A program made the translations under genes and the position numbers. This document shows positions 9,390-18,618 of a stretch of 64,000 bases of DNA, one piece after another (position 1 is the stretch's first letter; every line of letters begins with the position of its first letter). The notes under the pieces were generated by a model. That model was not told the DNA's origin. It made no database searches and saw only the letters and a list, made by a program, of their open reading frames with translations. Source of the DNA: Bog-473 sp049513455 (GTDB taxonomy: Bacteria; Actinomycetota; Acidimicrobiia; Acidimicrobiales; RAAP-2); NCBI GenBank assembly GCA_049513455.1, contig JBEKWB010000001.1, positions 62,001-126,000 of the forward strand, in the 5' to 3' direction.

Positions 9390-10106
9390 TCAGGCGGAAG
9401 TGACCTGGGCGAAGTTGCTCGTGACATCGGCGGCGCGCATGTAGAGGGGGACGACCAGATGCGGGGCGACCGGTGGTCCGCCGGCGTCGTAGAGCTCTGC
9501 GGCCATGGCCAAAAGGGTCAACGGCGGGGGAGAGTCGAGCGCGTCCATGACGCACGACACCCCGGGCACCTCGCCCAGGACCCCGGCGTACCGCTGCGCC
9601 CCGTCACCCACACCCACGATGCGCACTCCTCCCAGCTGGCTCAACGCCACGGCCAACTCCTCGGGGGAGAAGAGGCCGGGGCCGATGACATCCTCGGCCG
9701 GAGCCCGGCCGGCACGCAACTCCCGCACGCAGGCGAACACCTCACCACGCCGGGCGTCGACGGCCGCCATGACGAGGCCGGTGTGCCCACCCTGGGCGGC
9801 GGCCCGCGTCAGGATGTCGAGGCTGGAGAGCCCCAGCACCCCGATACCGACGGCCTGCGCCAACCCCTTGGCGGCGGCGACGCCGACGCGCAGGCCGGTG
9901 AAGAGCCCGGGCCCGAGATCGACGGCCACCACATGGAGGTCGGTCGGCGCCAGGCCCACCTGGTCGAACAGATGCCCCATGGCGGGAGCGAGGGTCTCGA
10001 CGTGGCGGCGCCTCCCCCGCAGGGTGAAGGCGGCCTCGGCCCCGCTCTCGGCCCGCACCGCCACGCCGACGGTCTCGGTGGCCGTCTCGATGGCCACGAT
10101 GTTCAC
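9390..10106 (-). CDS. tsaB: tRNA t6A threonylcarbamoyltransferase complex subunit TsaB
   Basis: This ASKHA-fold scaffold protein pairs with TsaD and TsaE to make N6-threonylcarbamoyladenosine at tRNA position 37. The 238-residue product has NIVAIETATETVGVAV at the N-terminus and the family signature LGPGLFTGLRVGVAAAKGLA. The GTG at 10106 overlaps the tsaE stop (GTGA), so the two are translationally coupled. The catalytic partner tsaD is not in this window. Confidence 0.95.
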   Translation of the reverse strand: MNIVAIETATETVGVAVRAESGAEAAFTLRGRRRHVETLAPAMGHLFDQVGLAPTDLHVVAVDLGPGLFTGLRVGVAAAKGLAQAVGIGVLGLSSLDILTRAAAQGGHTGLVMAAVDARRGEVFACVRELRAGRAPAEDVIGPGLFSPEELAVALSQLGGVRIVGVGDGAQRYAGVLGEVPGVSCVMDALDSPPPLTLLAMAAELYDAGGPPVAPHLVVPLYMRAADVTSNFAQVTSA

Positions 10107-10621
10107 GGCGCCTCGCGCGCCGAGGCGGGGGACAGTGCACGGGCCACCTCGTCGGACCGCCCCGTCCAGCGCCCCCGGCCGCTGATGCGCAGTGTGCGGT
10201 GCGACAGGTCCGCCGTGTCGGAGAGCGTGAGGGTGATGTCGAGGGCGTCGTCGCCCAGTGCGGCGGCGGCCAGGTCCCCCCATTCGATGAGGGCGATGGC
10301 GTTCTCCTCCACCAGTTCGGCCAGGGCGAGCTCGACCACCTCGCCGGTGGTGCCGGTGCGGTAGACGTCGGCGTGGATCAGGGTCTCGACGGCTCCGGCG
10401 CCGTGGCACCGGTACTGGCGGACCAGGGCGAAGGTGGGGCTGGTGACCGGGCCCTCGACGCCGAGGGCCGCGGCGAAGCCCTGGGCGAAGGCCGTCTTGC
10501 CCGCGCCGAGGTCCCCGATGAGGAGGACGGCGTCGCCCGGCGCGCAGATCCGGGCCAGGCGGGCCGCGACCTCCTTGGTCCCCGCCGGCGACTCGGTCTC
10601 GATGACAACGGGCCAACCCAT
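10103..10621 (-). CDS. tsaE: t6A biosynthesis ATPase TsaE
   Basis: This small P-loop ATPase supports turnover of the TsaB-TsaD complex. The 172-residue product carries the Walker A motif GDLGAGKT, followed by SPTFALVRQY and a segment HADVYR typical of TsaE. The ATG at 10621 overlaps the stop of the uracil-DNA glycosylase gene (ATGA), and its own stop overlaps the tsaB start. The tail after ISGRGRW is longer than in minimal members. Confidence 0.95.
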   Translation of the reverse strand: MGWPVVIETESPAGTKEVAARLARICAPGDAVLLIGDLGAGKTAFAQGFAAALGVEGPVTSPTFALVRQYRCHGAGAVETLIHADVYRTGTTGEVVELALAELVEENAIALIEWGDLAAAALGDDALDITLTLSDTADLSHRTLRISGRGRWTGRSDEVARALSPASAREAP

Positions 10622-11190
10622 CAGGCGCTCATGAACCGCTTGGCCCGGACCAGGTCGGCGCGCATTTCGGCCAGGGCCTGGCCGCCGGCGCGCAGGACGA
10701 AGGCCGGGTGGTAGGTCGGGACGAGATGCCCCGTGCGGAACGGATAGACCGAGCCGCGCAACTGGCGGATGCCCTCGGGGCGGTCGAGGAGCAGCCTGGT
10801 GGCGAAGTTGCCCAGGGTGATCACGACCGACGGGCTGATGAGCGTGATCTGCTCCTCGAGGTAGGGGCGGCAGGCCTCGATCTCGCCGGGCGCCGGATCC
10901 CGGTTCTGCGGGGGGCGGCACTTGACCACGTTGGCGATGTAGCACTCGGCCCTTGTGATCCCGATCTCCTCGAGCATGAGGCGGTCGAGGAGTTTGCCCG
11001 AGCGCCCGACGAAGGGCTCGCCCTCCAGGTCTTCTTGGTGACCCGGGCCCTCGCCGACGAAGAGGAGGGTCGCCCCGGGGTCGCCCACCCCGAAGACGAC
11101 CTGGGTGCGACCCGCGGCCAGCGGGCACTTGGTGCAGCCGAGGGCTTCGGTGCGCAGCCGTTCCCACGTCGTCCCGACGCCCGCCGCCAC
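10621..11190 (-). CDS. Family 4 (Fe-S) uracil-DNA glycosylase
   Basis: This base-excision repair enzyme removes uracil from DNA. The product has the iron-sulfur cysteines CTKC and later CYIANVVKC, the active-site loop GEGPGHQED, PFVGRSGKLLD, and TYHPAF, the family's conserved His motif. The GTG at 11190 lies 4 nt after the alr stop and gives 189 residues. The frame upstream of it is only the other reading of alr. A DNA repair gene between alr and tsaE is not the usual actinobacterial order. Confidence 0.9.
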   Translation of the reverse strand: MAAGVGTTWERLRTEALGCTKCPLAAGRTQVVFGVGDPGATLLFVGEGPGHQEDLEGEPFVGRSGKLLDRLMLEEIGITRAECYIANVVKCRPPQNRDPAPGEIEACRPYLEEQITLISPSVVITLGNFATRLLLDRPEGIRQLRGSVYPFRTGHLVPTYHPAFVLRAGGQALAEMRADLVRAKRFMSA

Positions 11191-11194
11191 GGCT

Positions 11195-12493
11195 TCAGTG
11201 CAGCGGGGGGGACATGGAGCCACCCGTCGGTTCGGGGCCGTTGACCACGGTCCGCGGGACCCGCGGGCCGATACCGCAGAGAACCTCGTAGCTGATGGTG
11301 TCGAGGAGGTCGGCCCACTCGTCCGCCGTGATCTCCTCCGCGCCCTGGCGTCCCAGGAGCACCACCTCGTCACCCGGGCGTACCGAGGTGTCGTCGCCGC
11401 AGTCGACCACAATCTGGTCCATGGTCACCATGCCGGCCAACGGGCGGCGGCGGCCGCCGATGAGCACGCTGTAGCCCTTGGCGAAAAGGGCGCGCGGCAC
11501 GCCGTCGGCATAGCCGAGGGGAACCGTGGCGACGACCGAGCGACGGGGCAGCGGGCGCAGCCGGCCGTAGGAAGGGCGCGCCCCTTCCTCCAGCGTGCGC
11601 ACCGAGACGACGCGCGCCCGCAGGGAGAGCGCAGGTCGGAGCGTCGCGGCCTTTGCGCCGGCAGCGGCCAGGGCGGCGGTCACCGCCGGGCCGGGGAGGC
11701 AGCCGTAGAGACCGATCCCGCAGCGCACCATGTTGTAGCGCGCGGTGGGATAGGCGATCGCGCCCGCGGTGTTGGCGGCGTGCACGAGGTTGGGCAGGGC
11801 ATGGGCGCGATCGAGGTCGCGCAGCACGGCGTCGAACGACGCCAGCTGGCCCAGGGTGAAGTCCCGGTCGTCGGCGCTCTCCCCGTCGGCCACGGCCAGG
11901 TGCGTCCAGAGGCCCTCGAACACCAGGAGGGGATCGTCCGCGACGGCCCGCAGGATCGCCGGCGCCTGGGCGATCGGCACGCCCACGCGATGCATGCCCG
12001 TGTCCACCTTGACGTGGACCGCTTTGCGTTGTCCGAGCCGGCGCGCCGCCCGCGAGAACAGCTCGACACCCTCGGTCGTGTACAGCGTGGGTGTGAGGCT
12101 GTTGGCCATCACGGCGTCGACGGCGTCGGCACCGCACTCGCTCAAGAGCAGGATGGGGCCGCGCACGCCGCGCTGGCGCAGCTCGACGCCTTCGTCGACC
12201 AGGGCGACCGCCAGCCCGATGGCCCCGCCGGCCAGCGCGGCCCGGGCCACCGCCGCCGCCCCGTGCCCGTACCCGTTCGCCTTGACGACGGCACAGAGCT
12301 GGGCCGGGTGCACCAGTTGGGACAGCACCCGGGCGTTGTGGGTGATCGCCTCCACGTCGATCTCGGCCCAGGCCGGCCGCGAGTATCCCTGCGCCATCGC
12401 TCCCCCGCCTTCCGCCTCCGCCGCCGCGTCCTCGGGGTAGAACACGGGGCCCTTCATGCCGGCCCGGAACAGCTTGAAGATGTTCTCAGCCAT
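11195..12493 (-). CDS. alr: Alanine racemase
   Basis: This PLP enzyme makes D-alanine for peptidoglycan. The PLP lysine is in AVVKANGYGHG near the start of the barrel, and the second catalytic residue is the Tyr of PLGYADGVPR. MVTMDQIVVDCG and the C-terminal YEVLCGIGPRVPR are also typical. The ATG at 12493 overlaps the nnr stop by 8 nt and gives 432 residues with a ~32-residue leader (MAENIFKLFRAGMKGP). The ATG at 12397 would give the usual length, but has a poor ribosome binding site. Confidence 0.95.
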   Translation of the reverse strand: MAENIFKLFRAGMKGPVFYPEDAAAEAEGGGAMAQGYSRPAWAEIDVEAITHNARVLSQLVHPAQLCAVVKANGYGHGAAAVARAALAGGAIGLAVALVDEGVELRQRGVRGPILLLSECGADAVDAVMANSLTPTLYTTEGVELFSRAARRLGQRKAVHVKVDTGMHRVGVPIAQAPAILRAVADDPLLVFEGLWTHLAVADGESADDRDFTLGQLASFDAVLRDLDRAHALPNLVHAANTAGAIAYPTARYNMVRCGIGLYGCLPGPAVTAALAAAGAKAATLRPALSLRARVVSVRTLEEGARPSYGRLRPLPRRSVVATVPLGYADGVPRALFAKGYSVLIGGRRRPLAGMVTMDQIVVDCGDDTSVRPGDEVVLLGRQGAEEITADEWADLLDTISYEVLCGIGPRVPRTVVNGPEPTGGSMSPPLH

Positions 12494-13868
12494 GGTGGGC
12501 GTCCTCGCTGAGCCAGGCCGCGATGAGGCCGGGCAGATCCCCGGCCACCAGGCCCTCGGGCCGCCCCAGGGCGGCGGCGCGCCCATGGACGTGGGCACCC
12601 AGGGCGGCGGCCTGATGCGCCGGGACGCCGCGCGCCAGGAAGGCCCCGATCACACCCGAGAGCACATCGCCCGTCCCGGCGGTGGCGAGCACCGGCCCAC
12701 CCGCCGAGGCCAGAAGGACGTCGGGGAGTTCTCCCTGCGGCGCGGCGACCGCGGTGAGGGCACCCTTGAGCAACACGACGGCGCCGACCCGGCGGGCCAG
12801 ATCCCGCGCCGCGGCCAGGCGGTCGTCGCCCGGCGCCGATCCGGCCATCCGTGCGTACTCCCCGTCGTGCGGGGTGAGGACCGTCGGCTCGCGCCGCAGG
12901 GCCAGGAGCTGGCGCGCCGCCGTCGCGTCGCCGAGAGCGGTGATGGCATCGGCGTCGATCACCAGCGGGTGCGGGGCGCGGGCGATGACGGTGCGGATCT
13001 CCTCCTGCGTGGTGGCGTCGGTCCCGAGCCCCGGGCCGATGACCATGGCGCGGCACTTCCCGGTGGCGGCCAGGAAGGCCTCCGCCCAGCGCGGGCCCTC
13101 CAGGTGCACCCGGACCGCCTCGGTGGGCCAGGCGGCCGAGGGGTTCCCCGGGTTTCCGAGACGGATCATTCCCGCCCCGGCCGCCATGGCGCCGCGGGTG
13201 CACAGGATGGCGGATCCCTCCATGCCCACCGACCCCGACGCGATGCCGAGCGCGGTGCTCCACTTGTGCGACTGACGGAGGCGGGGGGGGACGCCGGCGG
13301 CGACGTCGGCATCTTCGATCAGGGCGGCGCCCGACGCGGGGAGCGGGACGCCGATGTCCACCACCTGCACCTCACCACTGCAGCCGGCGCCGGCTCCTTG
13401 TAAGAGCCCGGGCTTGTAGGCCGCGAAGGTCACCGTGCGGGTGGCGCGGAACGGCGCGCCGGGCGCGGCGCCGGTGTCGGCGTCCAGGCCGGAGGCGATG
13501 TCGACGGAGAGGACCGCCACACCGGGTGCCACCGCGGGGGCGTCGTAGGAGCCGCGGAACCCGGTGCCGTAGGCGGCGTCGATCACCAGATCGCAGCGGG
13601 GCAGCGCGGCGGGGCCGTCCGCGGCGGCGATCACGGTGACCCGCGCCCCGCGCCGGGCCAGGAGCGCGGCGGCGACGCGGCCATCGGCGCCGTTGCTGCC
13701 CTTGCCGACGACCACGGTGACCCGGCGCCCGTACGCGCCGCCGAGGAGGCGCAACGCGGCAACGCCGACGGCGGTCCCGGCCCGGCCGACCAGGGTCTCG
13801 TGGCTGACCGTCGAGAGCGCCGCGGCATCGGCCGCGCGCATTTCGTCCGCCGTCAGGACAGGGAGCAC
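12486..13868 (-). CDS. nnr: Bifunctional NAD(P)H-hydrate epimerase / ADP-dependent dehydratase
   Basis: This enzyme repairs hydrated NAD(P)H. The N-terminal ~200 residues are the epimerase (NnrE/YjeF_N), with VVGKGSNGADGRVAA and a conserved SVDIASGLDADTG. The C-terminal ~250 residues are the dehydratase (NnrD), with HKWSTALGIASGS, VIGPGLG, LTPHDGEYARM and ATAGTGDVLSGVIGA. Fusion of the two is common in bacteria. The GTG start at 13868 overlaps the acpS gene by 16 nt. It belongs to the glmS-acpS-nnr-alr operon. Confidence 0.96.
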   Translation of the reverse strand: MLPVLTADEMRAADAAALSTVSHETLVGRAGTAVGVAALRLLGGAYGRRVTVVVGKGSNGADGRVAAALLARRGARVTVIAAADGPAALPRCDLVIDAAYGTGFRGSYDAPAVAPGVAVLSVDIASGLDADTGAAPGAPFRATRTVTFAAYKPGLLQGAGAGCSGEVQVVDIGVPLPASGAALIEDADVAAGVPPRLRQSHKWSTALGIASGSVGMEGSAILCTRGAMAAGAGMIRLGNPGNPSAAWPTEAVRVHLEGPRWAEAFLAATGKCRAMVIGPGLGTDATTQEEIRTVIARAPHPLVIDADAITALGDATAARQLLALRREPTVLTPHDGEYARMAGSAPGDDRLAAARDLARRVGAVVLLKGALTAVAAPQGELPDVLLASAGGPVLATAGTGDVLSGVIGAFLARGVPAHQAAALGAHVHGRAAALGRPEGLVAGDLPGLIAAWLSEDAHHG

Positions 13869-14404
13869 GGGACGGACCGTTCAGCGACCACGAAGGCCAC
13901 CGCCACCTCGGTCGTGTGGGTGAGCGAGAGATGGAACCGCCCGGCCAGACAACGGGCCGCCAACGCAGCGGCCGAGCCGTGCAGGACGAGCGAGGGCGCG
14001 CCGGCGGTGGCGCCCCGACCGGTGCCGCGACGCACCTCGACCTCGGTCAGCGCGAAGCCTCCGAGACCCGTGCCCAGTGCCTTCATCACCGCCTCCTTGG
14101 CGGCGAAGCGCGCGGCCAGGGACTCGGTCGGGTCCGGGGCGCGGCGGGCGTCCGCCTGTTCGGTGTCGGTGAAGAAACGGGCGGCGAACCCGGGATGGCG
14201 GGCCAGGATCCCGCGGAAGCGCACCACGTCGACGGCGTCCACTCCGATGCCGACGATCGCGCCGTCACGGAGTGCGTCCTCAGGGAGGACGGCGTCGAGC
14301 AGGGAGGCAGCCCTGAGCGAGGCGTCGATCAGCGCGCCGCCCCGTCGAGCGGTGTCGACCATGCCTCGTCGGGCTGCCGCCTGTCGGGCCGTGGGGGAGC
14401 TCAT
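13853..14404 (-). CDS. acpS: Holo-[acyl-carrier-protein] synthase
   Basis: This enzyme transfers the phosphopantetheine arm of CoA to acyl carrier protein. The core starts at IVGIGVDAVDV (Mg-binding D56) and continues through FAAKEAVMKALGTG and HLSLTHTTEVAVAFVV, all family hallmarks. The ATG at 14404 overlaps the glmS stop (ATGA) and gives 183 residues. About 48 of these precede the AcpS domain, against a usual total of 120-130. An inner ATG at 14362 would shorten this leader. The coupling favours the outer start. Confidence 0.92.
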   Translation of the reverse strand: MSSPTARQAAARRGMVDTARRGGALIDASLRAASLLDAVLPEDALRDGAIVGIGVDAVDVVRFRGILARHPGFAARFFTDTEQADARRAPDPTESLAARFAAKEAVMKALGTGLGGFALTEVEVRRGTGRGATAGAPSLVLHGSAAALAARCLAGRFHLSLTHTTEVAVAFVVAERSVPCSLS

Positions 14405-16248
14405 TCGACCGTCACCGTCTTGGCCAGATTGCGGGGCCGGTCCACATCGTGACCGCGCAGTCGGGCCAGGCGGTAGGCCAGCTGCTGCAGGGGGACCACC
14501 CCGACCACCGGGGAGAGAAGCGGCTGGCACGGAGGCACCCACAGGACATGGTCGGCCACCGCCGCCGCCTCCTCGTCCCCGTCGTCGGCGACCAGCACCA
14601 CGGTGGCCCCGCGGCTGTGGACCTCGGCGATGTTGGACAGCAGCTTCTCCCGCAGGCGGTTGCGGGTGGCGATCCCGACGACGACCGTGCCCGGCTCGAT
14701 CAGGGCAATGGGCCCGTGCTTGAGCTCTCCCGCCGCGTAGCCCTCGGCCCGCAGATAGGCCAGCTCCTTCAACTTGAGGGCACCTTCGAGCGCCATCGGA
14801 AATCCCACATGGCGGCCCAGGAAGAAGAAGTCGCGGGCCTCGACCAACTTGCCCGCCACGTCGTCGACCGCGGAGACGCGGCGCAACGTCTCTTCGATCA
14901 GGTCGGGCAGGCGGTCCATCTCGTCGAGGACGGCCGCGATCTGCCCCTCCGACAGGGTGCCGTGCAGCTGGGCCAGCATGAGGCCGAGGAGTTCGAGCGC
15001 CACGATCTGGGCCAGATGGCACTTGGTCGAGGCCACGCCGATCTCGGGCCCGGCCCGGGTGTAGAGCACGCCGTCGGCCGCCCGCGCCATGGAGGAGTCG
15101 ACCACGTTGGTGACCACCAGCACCTTGGCGCCGAGGCGGGAGGCCTCCTCGACGGCCTTGGACGTATCGAGCGTCTCGCCCGACTGGGAGACGCCGACGC
15201 ACAGCGTGCGCTCCGTCATCACCGGGTCCCGGTAGCGGAACTCGCTGGCGATGTCGACCTCGGTGGGGAGCTTGACCCAGCGCTCAATGGCGTACTTGGC
15301 CACCAGAGCGGCGTGATAGCTGCTGCCGCAGGCCACGATGCACACCTTGTCGACCTGGCGGAGCGCCTCGGGGCTCAGCCGCATTTCGTCCAGCACCAGG
15401 TGGCCGGCGGCGTCGCGGCGGTCCAGCAGCGTGTTGGCCACCGCACGGGGCTGCTCGTGCATCTCCTTGGACATGAAGTCCTCGTAGCCGTCCTTCTGGG
15501 CCGCCTCGAGATCCCAGGTGATGTGCAACTCCTCGGGGACGACCGGGTCCCCCGCCAGGGTGGTGACCGTGATGGTGCCCGGGGTGAGGACGGCCAGCTC
15601 GTCGTCGGCCAGGGCGAACAGGCGGTCAGCCTGCCCGAGCAGCGCCGGGATGTCGGAGGCCAGCAGGGCGACACCGTCGCGGAGCCCGAGGATGAGCGGG
15701 GTGGAGCGACGCGCCGCCACGATCGTGTCGGGCTCGTCCGCGTGCACGACGGCGATGGAGAAGGCGCCCCGGACGGCGCCGAGCGCTGCCCTGGTGGCCT
15801 CGGCGAGCGGCAGCCCGCGCGCCATGTGACCCTCAATGAGGTGGGCCACCACTTCGGTGTCGGTGGCGGAGCACATCGTGTGGCCGCCGGCCACCAGTTC
15901 GGCGCGCAGGGCGGCGTGGTTCTCGATGATCCCGTTGTGGATGACGGCCAGGCGGCCGGTGCAGTCGAGATGGGGGTGCGCGTTGTCGACGGTGGGGTGC
16001 CCGTGGGTGGCCCAGCGGGTGTGACCGATCCCGGTGGAGGCGACGGCGGGCGCGGACCCGTCCGCGGCGCGGGTCGCCAGTTCGGCCACCGACCGGGTGC
16101 CGTCAGCCGCCCGGACACGCCAGATCTCCCCGTCGGCCACCAGCGCCACCCCGGCCGAGTCGTACCCCCGGTACTCGAGCTTGTGCAGCGCGGCCAGGAT
16201 CACGGCGAGGGCATCGGGCTCGCCGGTGACGCCAATGATCCCGCACAT
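14401..16248 (-). CDS. glmS: Glutamine-fructose-6-phosphate aminotransferase (isomerizing)
   Basis: This enzyme commits fructose-6-P to amino-sugar synthesis for the cell wall. The product is 615 residues and starts MCGIIGVTG, so Cys2 is the glutaminase nucleophile. The Ntn amidotransferase half (GHTRWATHG, HNGIIENH) is followed by two SIS isomerase domains (CGSSYHAALV, VSQSGETLDT) and the C-terminal DRPRNLAKTVTVE. There is no Shine-Dalgarno sequence. A TAACGT hexamer ends 6 nt before the ATG, so the transcript may be leaderless. No glmS ribozyme is evident in the 58 nt upstream. Confidence 0.97.
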   Translation of the reverse strand: MCGIIGVTGEPDALAVILAALHKLEYRGYDSAGVALVADGEIWRVRAADGTRSVAELATRAADGSAPAVASTGIGHTRWATHGHPTVDNAHPHLDCTGRLAVIHNGIIENHAALRAELVAGGHTMCSATDTEVVAHLIEGHMARGLPLAEATRAALGAVRGAFSIAVVHADEPDTIVAARRSTPLILGLRDGVALLASDIPALLGQADRLFALADDELAVLTPGTITVTTLAGDPVVPEELHITWDLEAAQKDGYEDFMSKEMHEQPRAVANTLLDRRDAAGHLVLDEMRLSPEALRQVDKVCIVACGSSYHAALVAKYAIERWVKLPTEVDIASEFRYRDPVMTERTLCVGVSQSGETLDTSKAVEEASRLGAKVLVVTNVVDSSMARAADGVLYTRAGPEIGVASTKCHLAQIVALELLGLMLAQLHGTLSEGQIAAVLDEMDRLPDLIEETLRRVSAVDDVAGKLVEARDFFFLGRHVGFPMALEGALKLKELAYLRAEGYAAGELKHGPIALIEPGTVVVGIATRNRLREKLLSNIAEVHSRGATVVLVADDGDEEAAAVADHVLWVPPCQPLLSPVVGVVPLQQLAYRLARLRGHDVDRPRNLAKTVTVE

Positions 16249-16306
16249 ATCCCCACGTTACCCGGGGGGCCCGCCGGGTCCGGGTGCGGCGCCGTCGCTA
16301 CGACAA

Positions 16307-17665
16307 TCAGCCCCCCACTTGCCCGAGCACGTCCTTCACGACCGCGGCCAGCTGGGCCGCCACCTCGTCGGCCTGGGCCGCCAACCGGGCCTCGACCATC
16401 ACGCGCACCAGGGGCTCGGTGCCACTCGGGCGGAGCAGCACCCTCCCCTCGTGGCCGAGCTCGACCTCGGCCTTGGCCACCGCCTCCCAAACCTCGGCGC
16501 AGTCGGCCAGGCGCTCGGGTTGAGGGATGGGCACGTTCACCAGCACCTGGGGAACCCGCTCCACCAGCCCGTGGGCCAGGTCGGCCAGCGAACGCCCCGA
16601 GCGCCGCATGAGGTCCGCCAGGGCGATCCCGGTCAGGATGCCGTCACCGGTGGTCGAGCGCGTGCGGAAAATGATGTGGCCCGACTGCTCGCCGCCCAGG
16701 GCGAGGCCGTCGGCGTCGAGGGCGGCCAGCACGTGACGGTCGCCCACGTCGGTCTCGCGCACGCCGATGCCGTGTGACTCCATGGCCAGGCGGAACCCGA
16801 GGTTGGTCATGACCGTCACCACCACCGTATTGCCGGCCAGGTGACCCCGGCTGGCCAGATCGAGCGCGAACAGGGCCAGGAGGACGTCACCGTCCACCAC
16901 CATCCCGGTGTGATCGACCGCGATGACGCGATCGGCGTCGCCGTCGAAGGCCAGACCGAGGTCGGCTGTGCTCCCGGCCACCGTCCGGGCGAGCTCCCCG
17001 GGGTGGGTCGAGCCGCACTTCTCGTTGATGTTGGCTCCGTCGGGCGTGTCGTGCAGGGTGGTGACCGTGGCGCCGAGCGCGGCAAAGACCCCCGGCGCGA
17101 TCGCACTGGCGGCGCCGTTGGCGCAGTCGACCGCAATGTGGAGGCCCTCCAGCGTGCGACCGTCGGTGGCCGCCATCAGCTGCTCGCGATAGAGATCGGC
17201 CGCGCCGGGGTCAGCGATGATCCGGCCCACCCCGTACCCGGTGGGGCGCCGCGGAGGACGTTCCGAGTCCTCCAGGATGGAGGCGATCTCGCGCTCCACG
17301 TCGGCCTCGAGGCCGACGGGCAGTTTGGTCCCGAGCGAGCTGAAGAGCTTGATCCCGTTGTCGCCGAACGGGTTGTGCGAGGCCGAGACCACCGCACCGG
17401 GAAGCCGGCGGCGGGCCGCCACGGTGGCCACCCCGGGCGTGGGCAGCACACCCAGATCGAAGACGTCCGCCCCCTCGGTCGCCAGCCCCGCCGACAGGGC
17501 GGCCGAGAGCATCGGGCCCGAACGGCGCGTGTCGCGGCCGACGACGAAACCCGGCGCCGGGAGCACCCGTGCCGTGGCCCGGCCGATGGCCAGGGCCAGC
17601 TCGGCCGTCAGCTCGTCGTTTGCGACACCCCGGACCCCATCGGTGCCGAAGCGTGCCTTCGCCAC
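16307..17665 (-). CDS. glmM: Phosphoglucosamine mutase
   Basis: This enzyme interconverts glucosamine-6-P and glucosamine-1-P, the step after GlmS. The 452-residue product has the N-terminal RFGTDGVRGVAND, the phosphoserine loop VSASHNPFGDNGIKLF, the metal-binding DGDADR and the phosphate-binding RPSGTEPLVRVMVEA. It starts at GTG 17665, 4 nt after the rpsI stop, so it appears to be expressed from the rplM-rpsI promoter. A 58-nt gap with a candidate promoter separates it from glmS. Confidence 0.97.
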   Translation of the reverse strand: MAKARFGTDGVRGVANDELTAELALAIGRATARVLPAPGFVVGRDTRRSGPMLSAALSAGLATEGADVFDLGVLPTPGVATVAARRRLPGAVVSASHNPFGDNGIKLFSSLGTKLPVGLEADVEREIASILEDSERPPRRPTGYGVGRIIADPGAADLYREQLMAATDGRTLEGLHIAVDCANGAASAIAPGVFAALGATVTTLHDTPDGANINEKCGSTHPGELARTVAGSTADLGLAFDGDADRVIAVDHTGMVVDGDVLLALFALDLASRGHLAGNTVVVTVMTNLGFRLAMESHGIGVRETDVGDRHVLAALDADGLALGGEQSGHIIFRTRSTTGDGILTGIALADLMRRSGRSLADLAHGLVERVPQVLVNVPIPQPERLADCAEVWEAVAKAEVELGHEGRVLLRPSGTEPLVRVMVEARLAAQADEVAAQLAAVVKDVLGQVGG

Positions 17666-17669
17666 CGTC

Positions 17670-18062
17670 CTACCGCTTGGAGTACTGCGGAGCCTTGCGA
17701 GCCTTCTTCAGTCCGTACTTCTTGGATTCCTTCTCACGGGCGTCGCGGGTCAAGAGACCGGCGCGCTTCAGCGCGGCGCGGTGCTCGGGGTCCATTTCGC
17801 ACAGGCTCCGGGCGATACCCAGGCGCATGGCGCCCGCCTGGCCCGAGATGCCGCCCCCGTCGATGGTGGCGTCGATGTCGTAGGACTCTGTGGTGTTGGT
17901 GACCCGCAACGGCTCGGTCAGCAACATGCGGTGGGTGGCCGAGGTGAAGTAGGCCTCTATGGGTTGCTTGTTGACCCTGATCGCTCCCTGGCCGGGCCGG
18001 AAACGGACGCGGGCCACCGCCTGTTTGCGGCGTCCGGTGGTCTGGGTGAGTGGTGCGGGCAT
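17670..18062 (-). CDS. rpsI: 30S ribosomal protein S9
   Basis: This is a small-subunit head protein whose C-terminal tail reaches the P-site tRNA. The 130-residue product has GRRKQAVARVRFRPGQG near the start, GQAGAMRLGIARSL in the middle and ends KKARKAPQYSKR, the conserved basic tail. It follows rplM after 18 nt, the universal pairing of these two genes. Confidence 0.98.
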   Translation of the reverse strand: MPAPLTQTTGRRKQAVARVRFRPGQGAIRVNKQPIEAYFTSATHRMLLTEPLRVTNTTESYDIDATIDGGGISGQAGAMRLGIARSLCEMDPEHRAALKRAGLLTRDAREKESKKYGLKKARKAPQYSKR

Positions 18063-18080
18063 CTGCGCTCCTTACGTCGT

Positions 18081-18530
18081 TCAGCCGGCCCGGCGGGCCG
18101 TGGGCAGCTCGAGCGGCTCGGGGCGCTGGGCTGCGTGGGGGTGGTCGGGGCCGGCGTAGACGTTGAGCTTGCCCAACATCGCCCGGCCGAGTGTGTTCTT
18201 GGGCAGCATGCCGCGGACCGACCGCCTGATCATTTCGTCGGGCGACTTCTCCAGCAGTTCGGCGTAGCTGGTCGAACGGAGGCCGCCCGGGTACCCGCTG
18301 TGGCGGTAGGCCAGCTTGTCGTCGGCCTTGCCCGAGGTGAGGACCACCTTGTCGGCATTCACCACGACCACGTGGTCGCCGGTGTCGACGTGCGGTGCGA
18401 AGTAGGGGCGGTGCTTCCCGCGCAGGATGCGCGCCACCTCGGAGGCCAGACGGCCCAGGACGAGGCCATCGGCGTCGACCACGTACCAGGCACGCTGGAT
18501 CTCGCTGACTTTTGGTGAAAATGTGCGCAA
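18081..18530 (-). CDS. rplM: 50S ribosomal protein L13
   Basis: This is an early-assembling large-subunit protein. Family similarity begins with RTFSPKVSEIQRAWYVVDA and includes LGRLASEVARILRGKHRP and RRSVRGMLPKNTLGRAML. I chose the TTG at 18530, which aligns exactly with the usual initiator before RT(F/Y)SPK. The same frame continues up to a GTG at 18572 that would add 14 residues, and neither start has a strong ribosome binding site. The gene heads the rplM-rpsI-glmM unit. Confidence 0.93.
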   Translation of the reverse strand: MRTFSPKVSEIQRAWYVVDADGLVLGRLASEVARILRGKHRPYFAPHVDTGDHVVVVNADKVVLTSGKADDKLAYRHSGYPGGLRSTSYAELLEKSPDEMIRRSVRGMLPKNTLGRAMLGKLNVYAGPDHPHAAQRPEPLELPTARRAG

Positions 18531-18618
18531 GGGAACGGTCTTTCGCTGACGGATGAAGCGGGGAGCGACCACCGGTGGGTGTGCTCAGGTCCTCGGAGGT
18601 CCCGTGGGCCGACGTACC

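Noticed and set aside
16249..16306. glmS ribozyme or riboswitch
   Set aside because: The gap is only 58 nt and the start looks leaderless, which leaves no room for the ribozyme.
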